A stretch of 64,000 bases of DNA from CBDBFG01 sp965204765 (lineage in GTDB: Bacteria; Pseudomonadota; Alphaproteobacteria; Caedimonadales; UBA9215), in contig CBDBFG010000003.1 of assembly GCA_965204765.1 (NCBI GenBank), positions 183,107 to 247,106 of the forward strand, given 5' to 3'. The first letter of the stretch is position 1, and every line of letters starts with the position of its first letter. Made by a program: the position numbers and the translations under genes. A model generated the notes under the pieces. It saw only the letters and a program-made list of their open reading frames with translations, had not been told where the DNA came from and searched no databases. Shown piece after piece: positions 1 through 8,430 of the stretch.

Positions 1-95
1 AGATGAACATAAGTTTGGTCATCCAAACCAAATTGCGATAAAAGGTAGTAACTTTTGCTTAGTTTGTCTCTAACCTGATTTTCTATTGTTTCCAT
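1..95 (-). CDS. class II aldolase/adducin-family protein, N-terminal fragment (cut by window edge)
   Basis: Reading the minus strand from an ATG at 95, 31 codons stay open to the window edge. The segment ending in SQFGLDDQTYVH matches the start of class II aldolase/adducin domains, where a helix is followed by a conserved W/LDD-x-x-Y-x-H stretch. These enzymes use a divalent metal for retro-aldol or related chemistry on sugar phosphates, and adducin-like members are often of unknown substrate. The start lies only 6 bases after the rnhA stop on the same strand, so the two genes are probably cotranscribed and translationally coupled. Only about 31 residues are visible and the metal-binding histidines are outside the window, so the family call is tentative. 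Confidence 0.5.
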   Translation of the reverse strand, partial: METIENQVRDKLSKSYYLLSQFGLDDQTYVH

Positions 96-101
96 ATTGA
101 T

Positions 102-554
102 CTATTGGTTCATTGATCCCTTCATAACTTGCTGCATCAAACCATGACGTGCTAGAAAGTCTGCTCGTTCATTTTCCAGATGTCCGTTATGACCTTTTAT
201 CCAATACCATTTTATTTTACGATCTGCACAAAGAACCGATAGCCTTTCCCATAAATCTTGATTCTTTACTGGATTCTTATTCGCCGTCTTCCAACCGTTT
301 GCTTGCCACTTTTTTACCCAGCAAGTTATACCATCCTTTAGATACGAGCTATCTGTATACACATGCAACTCATCTTGTATATCAATTGATTCTATTCCTT
401 TAATAGCAGCACACATTTCCATGCGATTATTGGTGGTCTCTAATTCGCCACCATACAATTCTTTTTTTTCACCATGACTATGAACTACAACCCCCCATCC
501 ACCAGGACCAGGATTACCACTACAAGCACCATCTGTGTAAAGCTTAACCGTCAT
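102..554 (-). CDS. rnhA: ribonuclease HI
   Basis: A 150-residue RNase HI, the usual length for the single-domain bacterial enzyme, which hydrolyses the RNA strand of RNA-DNA hybrids (R-loops, Okazaki primers) in the cytoplasm. The opening TDGACSGNPGPGGWG is the family signature. The catalytic acidic residues are visible as D8, E46 (NNRMEM), D68 (YTDSSY) and D132 (ENERAD), with the general-base region KGHNGH around H122. The ATG start at 554 gives a standard N-terminus. The gene sits directly upstream of an aldolase/adducin-like gene with a 6-base gap. The assignment is secure. Confidence 0.97.
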   Translation of the reverse strand: MTVKLYTDGACSGNPGPGGWGVVVHSHGEKKELYGGELETTNNRMEMCAAIKGIESIDIQDELHVYTDSSYLKDGITCWVKKWQANGWKTANKNPVKNQDLWERLSVLCADRKIKWYWIKGHNGHLENERADFLARHGLMQQVMKGSMNQ

Positions 555-738
555 TAAAATCTACCTTCAAACCTACAGCTATTTTACCTTACTGTCAGTT
601 TCTGTTAACGCATATTACTTGCACAAAATTGCAAAACTCTGCAAGCAATTATACCTTGAATTTATATAACATACATCATAGAATGCCATCAAGCGTAATC
701 GGTTAGTATTGCAAACTAAACAAATTTGAAAGATTAGT

Positions 739-960
739 ATGGACAAACCATTCCCTATTAATGTTACTGCGGGCAAGACATATTTTTGGTGCTCATGCGG
801 TTATTCCAATAATCCTCCCATGTGCGACGGATCTCATAAAACAAAAAATACTACCAAATCAATAAAATGGACCGCAGAAAAAGATAGAACGGTTTATTTT
901 TGTGGTTGTAAGTTAACCAAGAATCCGCCATTCTGCGATGGCTCACACAACAAGTTGTAA
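739..960 (+). CDS. double CDGSH iron-sulfur domain protein
   Basis: A 73-residue protein made almost entirely of two CDGSH zinc-finger-like motifs, C-x-C-x2-S-x3-P-x-C-D-G-S-H at residues 18-33 and the related C-x-C-x2-[ST]-x3-P-x-C-D-G-S-H at residues 55-70. Each motif coordinates a [2Fe-2S] cluster by three Cys and one His, as in the mitoNEET family. The tandem soluble form with no membrane anchor resembles the mitochondrial-matrix protein CISD3/MiNT and its bacterial relatives. The role in bacteria is not settled, but redox sensing or Fe-S handling is likely. It stands alone between rnhA, which diverges from it, and tRNA-Arg, so it has its own promoter. A purine-rich GAAAGA lies just upstream of the ATG. 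Confidence 0.9.
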   Translation: MDKPFPINVTAGKTYFWCSCGYSNNPPMCDGSHKTKNTTKSIKWTAEKDRTVYFCGCKLTKNPPFCDGSHNKL

Positions 961-1076
961 TTGAGTGAATTAATCTTTGTTTTCCTAGTGAGTAATTTAG
1001 CGGAAAAATTAAGCAGAATTAATTATAGATTTACGTATCATGAATGATTTATACTCTATCAAATGTAAGATCATAT

Positions 1077-1153
1077 GTACCCGTAGCTCAGCTGGATAGA
1101 GCGTTGCCCTCCGGAGGCAAAGGTCATGGGTTCGAATCCCTTCGGGTACACCA
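1077..1153 (+). tRNA. tRNA-Arg (anticodon CCG)
   Basis: A complete cloverleaf is visible. The acceptor stem GTACCCG pairs with CGGGTAC, followed by discriminator A and an encoded CCA (1151-1153). The D arm reads TAGCTCAGCTGGATAGAGC. The anticodon stem TTGCC/GGCAA encloses loop CTCCGGA with anticodon CCG at 1111-1113. The T arm contains GGTTCGAATCC. It decodes CGG arginine codons. The gene ends 2 bases before the stop codon of the oppositely oriented gene at 1156-2625. Confidence 0.97.
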
Positions 1154-1155
1154 AT

Positions 1156-2625
1156 TTATGGTAATGTAAGATCTGGTTGCCGCAATAAATTTGCTAATAA
1201 AATATCAAGGTCAACTTCAGGTAATAAATCAGATCTCCGACGGAATAATTCTTTATAAATATTTGCTAGGCATTCCAATTGTTTTGCCCTGGAAAACCCT
1301 TTTAAGTTATCGTCTCCCTGTATCAAATCTTGATTGTCATTAACAATCATATGCCACATGTATAATAAACTAGCATCAGTTCTAGGCGGCTTTAACCAAT
1401 CAAAAGACCGTCCTTCTTGCTCGTCTAATTCATGCCTAGCTTTATTATGAAGTTTTTTTGCCCCTTTCTTTAAAGTAAATAAGGCACCACCTATAACAGC
1501 CAGCACTGGTGACAATTCAGCTAATATGATTTTATATTCTTCACCAATAAAACTAACCGTCGACAAAACATATACGACTCCCGCAGATGCAAATGATATA
1601 CCGTAACCAGTAGCAGATAACTTATCAACTCCTCCTGCTAACTTTTTGATAAAACTATTAGCACGCGCAGATAACCAGCTGCTATCCGCTGGACTTACAT
1701 GTAAATCAACTCCATCATCTTGTGCTATATCCTGCATCCCACCAGGGATATTCCGACCAGATGGGTTATTTAAATGCGCAGCAGGCATTGTTCGCCTAGC
1801 TGAGCCTAGATCTCTACCAAAAGCTGACTGTTCTTCTCTCATAGTACTATATGAGCCATGCAATACTCTTTGTTCATCACGTACTCTATCTGCAAAACGA
1901 TTTGATGCTCTATGTACGTCTTCTCTCACTCTACTCACCATTCTTCCTGCTCTAGGTATCATACTATTCGCAGCACTACTAGCATCTGCTAACTGACCAT
2001 CAACATATGCTCTAGGATCCAAACGCCTGAATGCGTCATGCACACCACTACCTACCGTCTCCACCGCATCTGTCGCACAATCACTAACATGCGCTAAACC
2101 ATCCGCAACAAGCAATCTAGGGTGAGGATGATCCAATGGACCATGTACAGAACCTCTACTTCTTGCTTCACCTGTTTCTTCATCTTGGCTTGACGGGTCC
2201 CCTGTTTCAGAGTGTGTATCTTCTTCTACACACCCACCTCCTACTGTTCTTGCACCTTCAGGATAAGCACTATCGACTGTCGATGCAGGGTGATCACTGG
2301 CACTAGGCACAGTATTACCGACCGTTGCAATTGCCGCAACAAATCTACTGGTATTTTCTCTATGCTCAGCTGCTAAATCTCTACCAGACACCATCAACTC
2401 ACTTTGTGACCGATGAAACGGATCAGTGATCATTCCTGCACGGGCAACCTCTGTTAATTCTAACTCATCTGGCTGACCAGATAATGCCGGTCTTCCAACA
2501 GAATGCATTGCTAATGATTGCTGTTCACATTGTGACGAATCTGTTAAACGGGGACATGACTTAATGTTATAGCTCAAAACGCTAAGCGAACATAATAACA
2601 CTGAGGTACGACTAAATCGCTGCAT
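1156..2625 (-). CDS. exported or membrane-associated protein of unknown family (candidate effector)
   Basis: A 489-residue protein I do not recognise. Residues 1-24 look like a weak Sec signal peptide (basic start, hydrophobic stretch SVLLCSLSVLSY). Residues 25-330 are polar, rich in Ser, Asp, Arg and His, with little secondary-structure signal apart from possible helices around 180-275. Two adjacent hydrophobic segments at about 339-360 and 366-385 form a probable membrane hairpin, followed by a basic patch (KKGAKKLHNKAR) and a compact, more conserved-looking helical C-terminus (410-489). The ATG at 2625 has GAGG upstream. No hairpin terminator is visible, and the stop lies 2 bases from the tRNA-Arg end, so transcripts would run antisense into the tRNA. 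A membrane-inserting secreted effector is possible but unproven. Confidence 0.7.
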   Translation of the reverse strand: MQRFSRTSVLLCSLSVLSYNIKSCPRLTDSSQCEQQSLAMHSVGRPALSGQPDELELTEVARAGMITDPFHRSQSELMVSGRDLAAEHRENTSRFVAAIATVGNTVPSASDHPASTVDSAYPEGARTVGGGCVEEDTHSETGDPSSQDEETGEARSRGSVHGPLDHPHPRLLVADGLAHVSDCATDAVETVGSGVHDAFRRLDPRAYVDGQLADASSAANSMIPRAGRMVSRVREDVHRASNRFADRVRDEQRVLHGSYSTMREEQSAFGRDLGSARRTMPAAHLNNPSGRNIPGGMQDIAQDDGVDLHVSPADSSWLSARANSFIKKLAGGVDKLSATGYGISFASAGVVYVLSTVSFIGEEYKIILAELSPVLAVIGGALFTLKKGAKKLHNKARHELDEQEGRSFDWLKPPRTDASLLYMWHMIVNDNQDLIQGDDNLKGFSRAKQLECLANIYKELFRRRSDLLPEVDLDILLANLLRQPDLTLP

Positions 2626-2795
2626 AACTATGCCTCAATATTAATATAATGAAACTGTATATGAAAAATATTAACAATACATTAATGACACAAAGACATC
2701 ATACTATGATGATAAAAAATCAATGCTATAAAGAAGGATTAGGCTCCATATAAATCACGGCTATATAGGCACTATACATCTCTGCTCAGATAATA

Positions 2796-3908
2796 CTAAT
2801 AACTTTTCCCGAATCTCTGATTTCTACGTAAATGGCAAGAAATCATAATGCCAAACCCAACTAATAACGATAGCATCGAAGTTCCGCCATAAGACATAAA
2901 CGGCAATGGTACTCCTACCACTGGCAACAAACCTATCACCATACCTATGTTGACAAACGAATAAAAGAAAAACAAAAAAGTAAATCCTATGCAATACAAA
3001 CGGCTATAGAAACTTTTACATTCAGTTGTAATCTTAAACATAATGATAATGATGATAGTGTAGATAAATATCAACGTAGACCCTCCCAATATACCGAATT
3101 CTTCACAAAAATGTGCAAAGATAAAATCAGTCTGTTTTTCTGGTAGGAATTGTAATTGACTCTGTGAACCTTGCAAAAAACCTTTGCCCCAGAAACCGCC
3201 AGAACCTATTGATATTTTGGACTGAATAATATGATACCCGCTACCAAGAGGATCACTTTCCGGATTTAATAAAGTAAAAATTCGTCGTTTCTGATAAGGC
3301 AGCATATTACGCCACAAAAATGGCAAGGAGGTGCCTATTAAACCTATAGTAGTTAAAACCTTCCATAATTTAATACCAGACATAAATATTATCACAGCAC
3401 CACTAACGGCCAAAACTATCATTGTACCGAGGTCAGGCTGACGCATTACTAATGTACAAGGGATAGCAATCAACAACAACGGCACCAAATAGGTCTTTAC
3501 TTGCACTATTTGCTCTTCATATTTATCGTGAAAATATTGCGATAGTGCCATAATCAAACTAATTTTCATAATCTCTGATGGTTGTAAATTAATAATTTTT
3601 AAATCTATCCAGCGCTGAGCACCCATACCGATGTGCCCTTTAATTTCGACAAATATTAGCAATAACAGGGAACAAAAATAAAAAATATATGAATACATGC
3701 GCCAAACCCTCACATCTACCATAGCCACTATAAACATAGCAAAAATGCCCAGACATAGCCTCAGCATCTGTTTATAAGCCCACGGATCCCAATTGCCACC
3801 AGCCGCAGAATACAAGGCAAGCACACTGACAATACCAATTAACAGAATTAGTATCGTAAGATATATTTCTGTAAATCCCAGTTTTGATAGTGAATGTTTC
3901 ATAAACAT
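2796..3908 (-). CDS. rodA: rod-shape SEDS peptidoglycan glycosyltransferase RodA
   Basis: A 370-residue polytopic protein of the SEDS family (FtsW/RodA/SpoVE), which polymerises lipid II into glycan strands together with the class B PBP2. About ten membrane segments are visible. The signature region LLNPESDPLGSGYHIIQSK and the ECL4 motif EKQTDFIFA are present. D261 in TDFIF corresponds to the essential Asp of RodA. The C-terminal PFMSYGGTSM motif is also family-typical. It is the last gene of mreB-mreC-mreD-mrdA-rodA; its ATG (3908) follows the mrdA TGA (3910-3912) by one base, so it should be translationally coupled to its partner PBP2. Confidence 0.97.
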   Translation of the reverse strand: MFMKHSLSKLGFTEIYLTILILLIGIVSVLALYSAAGGNWDPWAYKQMLRLCLGIFAMFIVAMVDVRVWRMYSYIFYFCSLLLLIFVEIKGHIGMGAQRWIDLKIINLQPSEIMKISLIMALSQYFHDKYEEQIVQVKTYLVPLLLIAIPCTLVMRQPDLGTMIVLAVSGAVIIFMSGIKLWKVLTTIGLIGTSLPFLWRNMLPYQKRRIFTLLNPESDPLGSGYHIIQSKISIGSGGFWGKGFLQGSQSQLQFLPEKQTDFIFAHFCEEFGILGGSTLIFIYTIIIIIMFKITTECKSFYSRLYCIGFTFLFFFYSFVNIGMVIGLLPVVGVPLPFMSYGGTSMLSLLVGFGIMISCHLRRNQRFGKSY

Positions 3909-3909
3909 A

Positions 3910-5742
3910 TCACCCTTTACCTTTCATAAGTTTTTGCACTTTTAACAAAATATCACGACCTATCGGCACCGCAACTTTTCCTCCGGAACCACCATGCTCT
4001 ATGACGACAGCAACAGCATACCTGGGGTTACTCATAGGAGCATAGCCAGCAAACATGGCATGATCACGATGATGCCATACACGCTGTTCATTCGTTAGTA
4101 TACCTTTTTTTCTTTCTTCTAAAGTAATACGCTTTACTTGACACGTTGCTGTTTTTCCGCCCATTTCATAACCAGGTGTTAGTATACGACGATAATATGC
4201 CAAACCATGTGGCGAATTGACAGTTTGATCAAGACCTTCTTTCACAATATCAAGATATTCTTGCTGTATATCCATAGTAGCTAAACTAGAAATCATTTCT
4301 GGCGAACGTTGGAATAGCGATGGACTCACCATTTGCTTATCAGGGTTCACTATCCTAGCCATCATGGTCACAAGTTGCAATGGTGTTGCCAACATTGCAC
4401 CTTGACCAATGCCAAGATTAACTGTATCTCCCACCAACCAGTGCTGTCCTTTCGCACCTAATTTCCATTTTTTATCTGGTACTAGTCCTGATTTCTCATT
4501 AGGAATTTCAATACCAGTTAACTGACCAAATCCAAAACGACGTGCCATTTTGCTAATTTGCGCCACTCCTGTTTTTTGTGCGATATCATAGAAATACACA
4601 TCACATGACTCACGCAATGCTCGAATTACTTCTACTCGACCATGCCCTCCTCGCTTGTGCCAGCAATGAAATTTGTGACTTCCGACCTCTACAAAACCAG
4701 AACAAGTCACATGATGATCTGGGGTAACCGCACCAGACTCAAGAGCAGCCAATACAACTATCATTTTGAATAATGATCCGGGAGGATATAAACCACAAAT
4801 AGCCTTATTACTTAAACAACCATAAGGATTATGTAATAATTTTTTCCATTCTTTATTTACAATACCATTGGGAAACAGATTAGCATCAAAACTTGGATGG
4901 GTATTAATGGCTAATATTTCTCCATTGACAACATCCATCACTACACAACTGCCACTATGCTCTGCGCTGATCCTATCTTGCACATATTGTTGCAATTCAA
5001 AATCAATGGTAATAGAGTGATCGTTACCATCGACACTTTTTTCGTTCTCTAGATGCCTGATAACCTTGCCCTTGGCATTTACCTCTATGCGTTTATAGCC
5101 ATATGAGCCACGTAATTCCTCATCCAAATGATATTCTATTCCAGATTTACCAACTCTAAAATCCGCCAGACGATACATTGGATTTGCTTTATAATCATCC
5201 TTAGATGGCGCTTGCACATACCCAACGATATGTGCAATTGAATCACCAGAATGATATAATCTCATCCATCCCTGCTCAATAAAAAAACCAGTAAAATCTC
5301 TTAAGGCCACCTCTAACTTACAGACATCTTGCCATTGCAGGCCTTCAATTACGGTAGAAGGAATAAATTTAGGCTTGTACTTTATCTTTTCAATTAAAGC
5401 GTCTATATCAACATTATCCATAGGAAAATATTTATTCAACACAAGAAAAGAACGTCTAATATCTTGTACTTGATCAGGCAACATCACTAAGCGATATGTT
5501 TGAATATTATCCGCTAATATTTTATGATTACGATCGGTTATTTTACCTCTTTTAGGAAGCAAATATTGCACTTTGATACGATTATCGTCAGAGAGCGTTT
5601 TATAATCAGAATTTTTATAACCCCCTAGATAATATAGGCGACCAAATAAGACAGTAAATAAACTAAACTTTATTCCGCCTAATAATAATGATCTTCTGGT
5701 AAATTTTTGTTCTTCAAAAAATTTATCTTTATCACTTCTCAT
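3910..5742 (-). CDS. mrdA: penicillin-binding protein 2 (elongasome transpeptidase)
   Basis: A 610-residue class B PBP: N-terminal membrane anchor (about 18-42), pedestal with the RGKITDRN motif, and a C-terminal transpeptidase domain. The active-site SxxK is SLFK with Ser 323. The second motif is SCD (379-381) in place of SxN, which is common in PBP2. The third motif, normally KTG, reads KTA (530-532, codons AAA ACA GCA) followed by TC where TA is usual. The ATG at 5742 was chosen over an upstream TTG at 5766. It has a weak AGG upstream and overlaps the mreD stop by 11 bases. It cross-links new peptidoglycan during elongation with RodA. The KTA substitution is the unusual point. Confidence 0.95.
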   Translation of the reverse strand: MRSDKDKFFEEQKFTRRSLLLGGIKFSLFTVLFGRLYYLGGYKNSDYKTLSDDNRIKVQYLLPKRGKITDRNHKILADNIQTYRLVMLPDQVQDIRRSFLVLNKYFPMDNVDIDALIEKIKYKPKFIPSTVIEGLQWQDVCKLEVALRDFTGFFIEQGWMRLYHSGDSIAHIVGYVQAPSKDDYKANPMYRLADFRVGKSGIEYHLDEELRGSYGYKRIEVNAKGKVIRHLENEKSVDGNDHSITIDFELQQYVQDRISAEHSGSCVVMDVVNGEILAINTHPSFDANLFPNGIVNKEWKKLLHNPYGCLSNKAICGLYPPGSLFKMIVVLAALESGAVTPDHHVTCSGFVEVGSHKFHCWHKRGGHGRVEVIRALRESCDVYFYDIAQKTGVAQISKMARRFGFGQLTGIEIPNEKSGLVPDKKWKLGAKGQHWLVGDTVNLGIGQGAMLATPLQLVTMMARIVNPDKQMVSPSLFQRSPEMISSLATMDIQQEYLDIVKEGLDQTVNSPHGLAYYRRILTPGYEMGGKTATCQVKRITLEERKKGILTNEQRVWHHRDHAMFAGYAPMSNPRYAVAVVIEHGGSGGKVAVPIGRDILLKVQKLMKGKG

Positions 5743-6241
5743 ATCTAACCTGTTTAAAGATAACAAAAAATTGCCATAAAACTACAGACAGCAATGGATA
5801 TATTAATACTGTGGATAATGCCTCTATTAGTACATAATTTAATCGTGAAAAAAATAATATTTTCAACGGAATATACATCACCAGATATGAAGCGATAAAA
5901 GATAACCAACGATTAATAAAACTACTATTATCACCTATGCTATAAGATAACCTGATAAATAAATATTGACCCAGTATAATCAATGCGCTTAATCCAAGAG
6001 GTAGCTGCCACATAAAATCTAGCCAAATACTTATGATTACAGGTATCGAGTAATACTTTATTTTGGTATGCATTAGCGAAATAAAACAGCTTACAAAAAA
6101 TAAATCTCCAAGAAAATAATACCCAAACGGCTCGTTTATAGTATTTAAGAAAGCTGTGAGCAACATAAAGAAAAAAAATATTAGTATAAAGACAAAATTT
6201 ACTAAACTAGAGTAAGCAAAAATATTTAATACCTTTTTCAT
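5732..6241 (-). CDS. mreD: rod shape-determining protein MreD
   Basis: A 169-residue, very hydrophobic protein with five to six predicted membrane helices, the length and profile of MreD, the inner-membrane component of the Mre elongasome. Sequence conservation in MreD is low, so the call rests on hydropathy and on its place between mreC and mrdA. The ATG at 6241 overlaps the mreC TGA as ATGA. An in-frame TTG at 6253 would add four residues but is less plausible. Confidence 0.9.
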   Translation of the reverse strand: MKKVLNIFAYSSLVNFVFILIFFFFMLLTAFLNTINEPFGYYFLGDLFFVSCFISLMHTKIKYYSIPVIISIWLDFMWQLPLGLSALIILGQYLFIRLSYSIGDNSSFINRWLSFIASYLVMYIPLKILFFSRLNYVLIEALSTVLIYPLLSVVLWQFFVIFKQVRYEK

Positions 6242-7095
6242 CTGACGAGACAACCTTCTTTCTTATTTACCACAGAAGAACGATAAACCTGAACATACCG
6301 TAACTTTTCTGCTATAAATTGAGGTAACACGCTAATCTCGTCTCCATCAATTGTGTGCACAACACCTATTAATTTACCACGTGGAAAATGACCATCAACT
6401 CCGGAAGAAAATATTAATTCACCTTTGATAACTTCTTTACTATTGCGAACAAATTTTAACTTTAACAAGCCATCTTTATTACCTGATATTATCCCTTCTT
6501 GTTCTGATTTTTCACAAAAAACTGGAATATTAGACGTAGGATCAGTTATTAACAACACCCTTGAAATCTGACCACCAACTTCGTCCACCTGACCTATTAT
6601 TGTACCTTCGCTAAGAATAACATCATATCTCGCCACCCCACTTTCACACCCTGCTTTGATAAATAGTGAATCAGTATTCAATTTAGCATACTGTCCAAAA
6701 CACGGAACTGTGATTAACTCTTCCCCCGCACCATTTAATGCTAACAACGCACGTAGTTCTCTGTTCTCTAATTCTAAAGATTTATTAGTATTATGCAGAG
6801 TTTTTACCTGACTACGATAAACTGCTATATTTTCCTGATATTCTTGCAATTTGGTATAATCATGCACAGTACATTTGAATTTATAGATATAAGCAATGGG
6901 TTTTTCCAAAAAATAGAATAACTTGGCACTAACATCATAAGATACTTTCGTCATCATATCTTTTAGATTAAAACCCGTATAAAGAATTGGCGTAAAAATG
7001 CCCATTACGATGCACAAAACTACCGCTATATAAAGGCGATAACGGTACATAAACCTACTGAAACGCTTTGATTTTCCAAAAATTACAAAGCCCAT
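6238..7095 (-). CDS. mreC: rod shape-determining protein MreC
   Basis: A 285-residue protein with a short cytoplasmic N-terminus, one signal-anchor helix (about 20-40), a coiled coil (about 75-115, rich in leucine and charged residues) and a C-terminal beta-rich domain with MreC-typical segments such as VILSEGTIIGQV and LITDPTSNIPV. MreC is periplasmic, dimerises through the coiled coil and activates PBP2-RodA. The ATG at 7095 follows mreB by 14 bases. The in-frame TTG just before it is not needed. Confidence 0.95.
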   Translation of the reverse strand: MGFVIFGKSKRFSRFMYRYRLYIAVVLCIVMGIFTPILYTGFNLKDMMTKVSYDVSAKLFYFLEKPIAYIYKFKCTVHDYTKLQEYQENIAVYRSQVKTLHNTNKSLELENRELRALLALNGAGEELITVPCFGQYAKLNTDSLFIKAGCESGVARYDVILSEGTIIGQVDEVGGQISRVLLITDPTSNIPVFCEKSEQEGIISGNKDGLLKLKFVRNSKEVIKGELIFSSGVDGHFPRGKLIGVVHTIDGDEISVLPQFIAEKLRYVQVYRSSVVNKKEGCLVR

Positions 7096-7109
7096 CAAAA
7101 TACCACTTG

Positions 7110-8150
7110 TTAAGACATTTTAATTAATACGTCTTTTAAAGTTCTAATCTGTTCTAAAGCACGCCCCGTACCCATGGCAACACAAGACAACGGATCATCT
7201 GCTATTGATACGGGTAAACTTGTAGCTTCACGCAACACATGATCCAAATTTTTTAGTAATGATCCACCCCCGGTCATAACAATACCTTTTTCGACTATAT
7301 CAGCCGCAAGCTCTGGCGGAGTACTCTCAAGAGTAATACACACAGCATCCACAATACCCATGACCGGTTCATATAAACTCTCAGCAATCTGACGTTCATC
7401 TATTACAATTTCTTTCGGAATACCATTGACAAGATCACGCCCTTTGATCGCCATGGTCTTGCCTTTGCCTTTCTCAGGCTTTAACGCAGAACCAATAACT
7501 TTTTTAATACGCTCTGCCATACTTTCACCAATTAACAAATTATGATGACGCCTGATGTATGACACGATTGCCTCGTCCATTGTATCACCACCAATACGAA
7601 CAGAACGGGCGTAAACTATACCACCAAGAGATAACACGGCAACTTCCGTGGTTCCCCCACCTATATCCACAACCATTGACCCACATGGTTCCGTCACTGG
7701 CAACCCTGCACCAATTGCCGCCGCCATGGGTTCTTCTATAAGGAATACTTTTCTAGCACCCGCACTTTCAGAAGACTCTTGAATAGCTCTTTTTTCTACC
7801 GCAGTTGAACCAGACGGCACACAGATAATAACCTGAGGACTAATTATTTTATGACGCTTGTTAATGCGTTTAATAAAGTATTTAATCATCTCTTCGGCAA
7901 CTTCGAAATCCGCAATCACCCCCTCACGCAAAGGTCTTATTGCTTGAATATTACCCGGAGTCCTTCCAACCATTAGTTTGGCCTCGTTACCAACCGCCAA
8001 CACCCTCTTTTTACCATTTGATTCTACAATAGCGACAACAGATGGCTCGTTCAGCACTATACCTTTATCCTGTTCGTAAACAAGAGTATTTGCCGTACCA
8101 AGATCAATGGCAACGTTTGATGAAAACATTCCAGTAAGTTTTTTTAGCAT
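7110..8150 (-). CDS. mreB: actin-like cell-shape protein MreB
   Basis: A 346-residue MreB, the expected length, with the actin/Hsp70 ATPase motifs: phosphate 1 near residue 16 (AIDLGTANTLVY), phosphate 2 VVDIGGGTTEVAV, and the adenosine motif GIVMTGGGSLLKNL. It forms filaments on the inner membrane that orient RodA-PBP2. It is the first gene of the elongasome operon. The ATG at 8150 is preceded by AGGAA. Its product and the rest of the operon imply a rod-shaped or at least peptidoglycan-elongating cell. Confidence 0.98.
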   Translation of the reverse strand: MLKKLTGMFSSNVAIDLGTANTLVYEQDKGIVLNEPSVVAIVESNGKKRVLAVGNEAKLMVGRTPGNIQAIRPLREGVIADFEVAEEMIKYFIKRINKRHKIISPQVIICVPSGSTAVEKRAIQESSESAGARKVFLIEEPMAAAIGAGLPVTEPCGSMVVDIGGGTTEVAVLSLGGIVYARSVRIGGDTMDEAIVSYIRRHHNLLIGESMAERIKKVIGSALKPEKGKGKTMAIKGRDLVNGIPKEIVIDERQIAESLYEPVMGIVDAVCITLESTPPELAADIVEKGIVMTGGGSLLKNLDHVLREATSLPVSIADDPLSCVAMGTGRALEQIRTLKDVLIKMS

Positions 8151-8194
8151 CGATATTCCTGTATTGTTCTTAAGATTGATACCATTCTACGACA

Positions 8195-8241
8195 ATTATA
8201 CCTAAAACGCCAGCATTATAGTGATTTATTTTGGCTTACAA
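8195..8241 (-). promoter_or_regulatory. probable promoter region of the mreB operon
   Basis: Reading the minus strand there are two perfect TATAAT hexamers, at 8220-8215 and 8200-8195. The first is preceded by TTGTAA (8241-8236) at 15 bases, a slightly short spacing. No good -35 is seen for the second. Transcription would enter mreB 45-65 bases downstream. This is a pattern match only. Confidence 0.4.
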
Positions 8242-8430
8242 CATTTTTGGTTTGCGCCCTGATAATAATTTATCTGGTAATCGAACCATTATTGCCACAC
8301 CCTATTAACAGTAAAAACAAGGTAAAAAAATAAAAATAAACTTTCTATTAACCTTTTCTTAACCTAAGAGTTGTTTTATTTAGAGAAACAGGAAGACTAC
8401 TCGAGGCAAAATTACAGGGGGAGAAACAGG

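Noticed and set aside
5732..5766. Upstream TTG start for mrdA giving a 35-base overlap with mreD
   Set aside because: The ATG at 5742 gives a shorter overlap and a normal PBP2 N-terminus.
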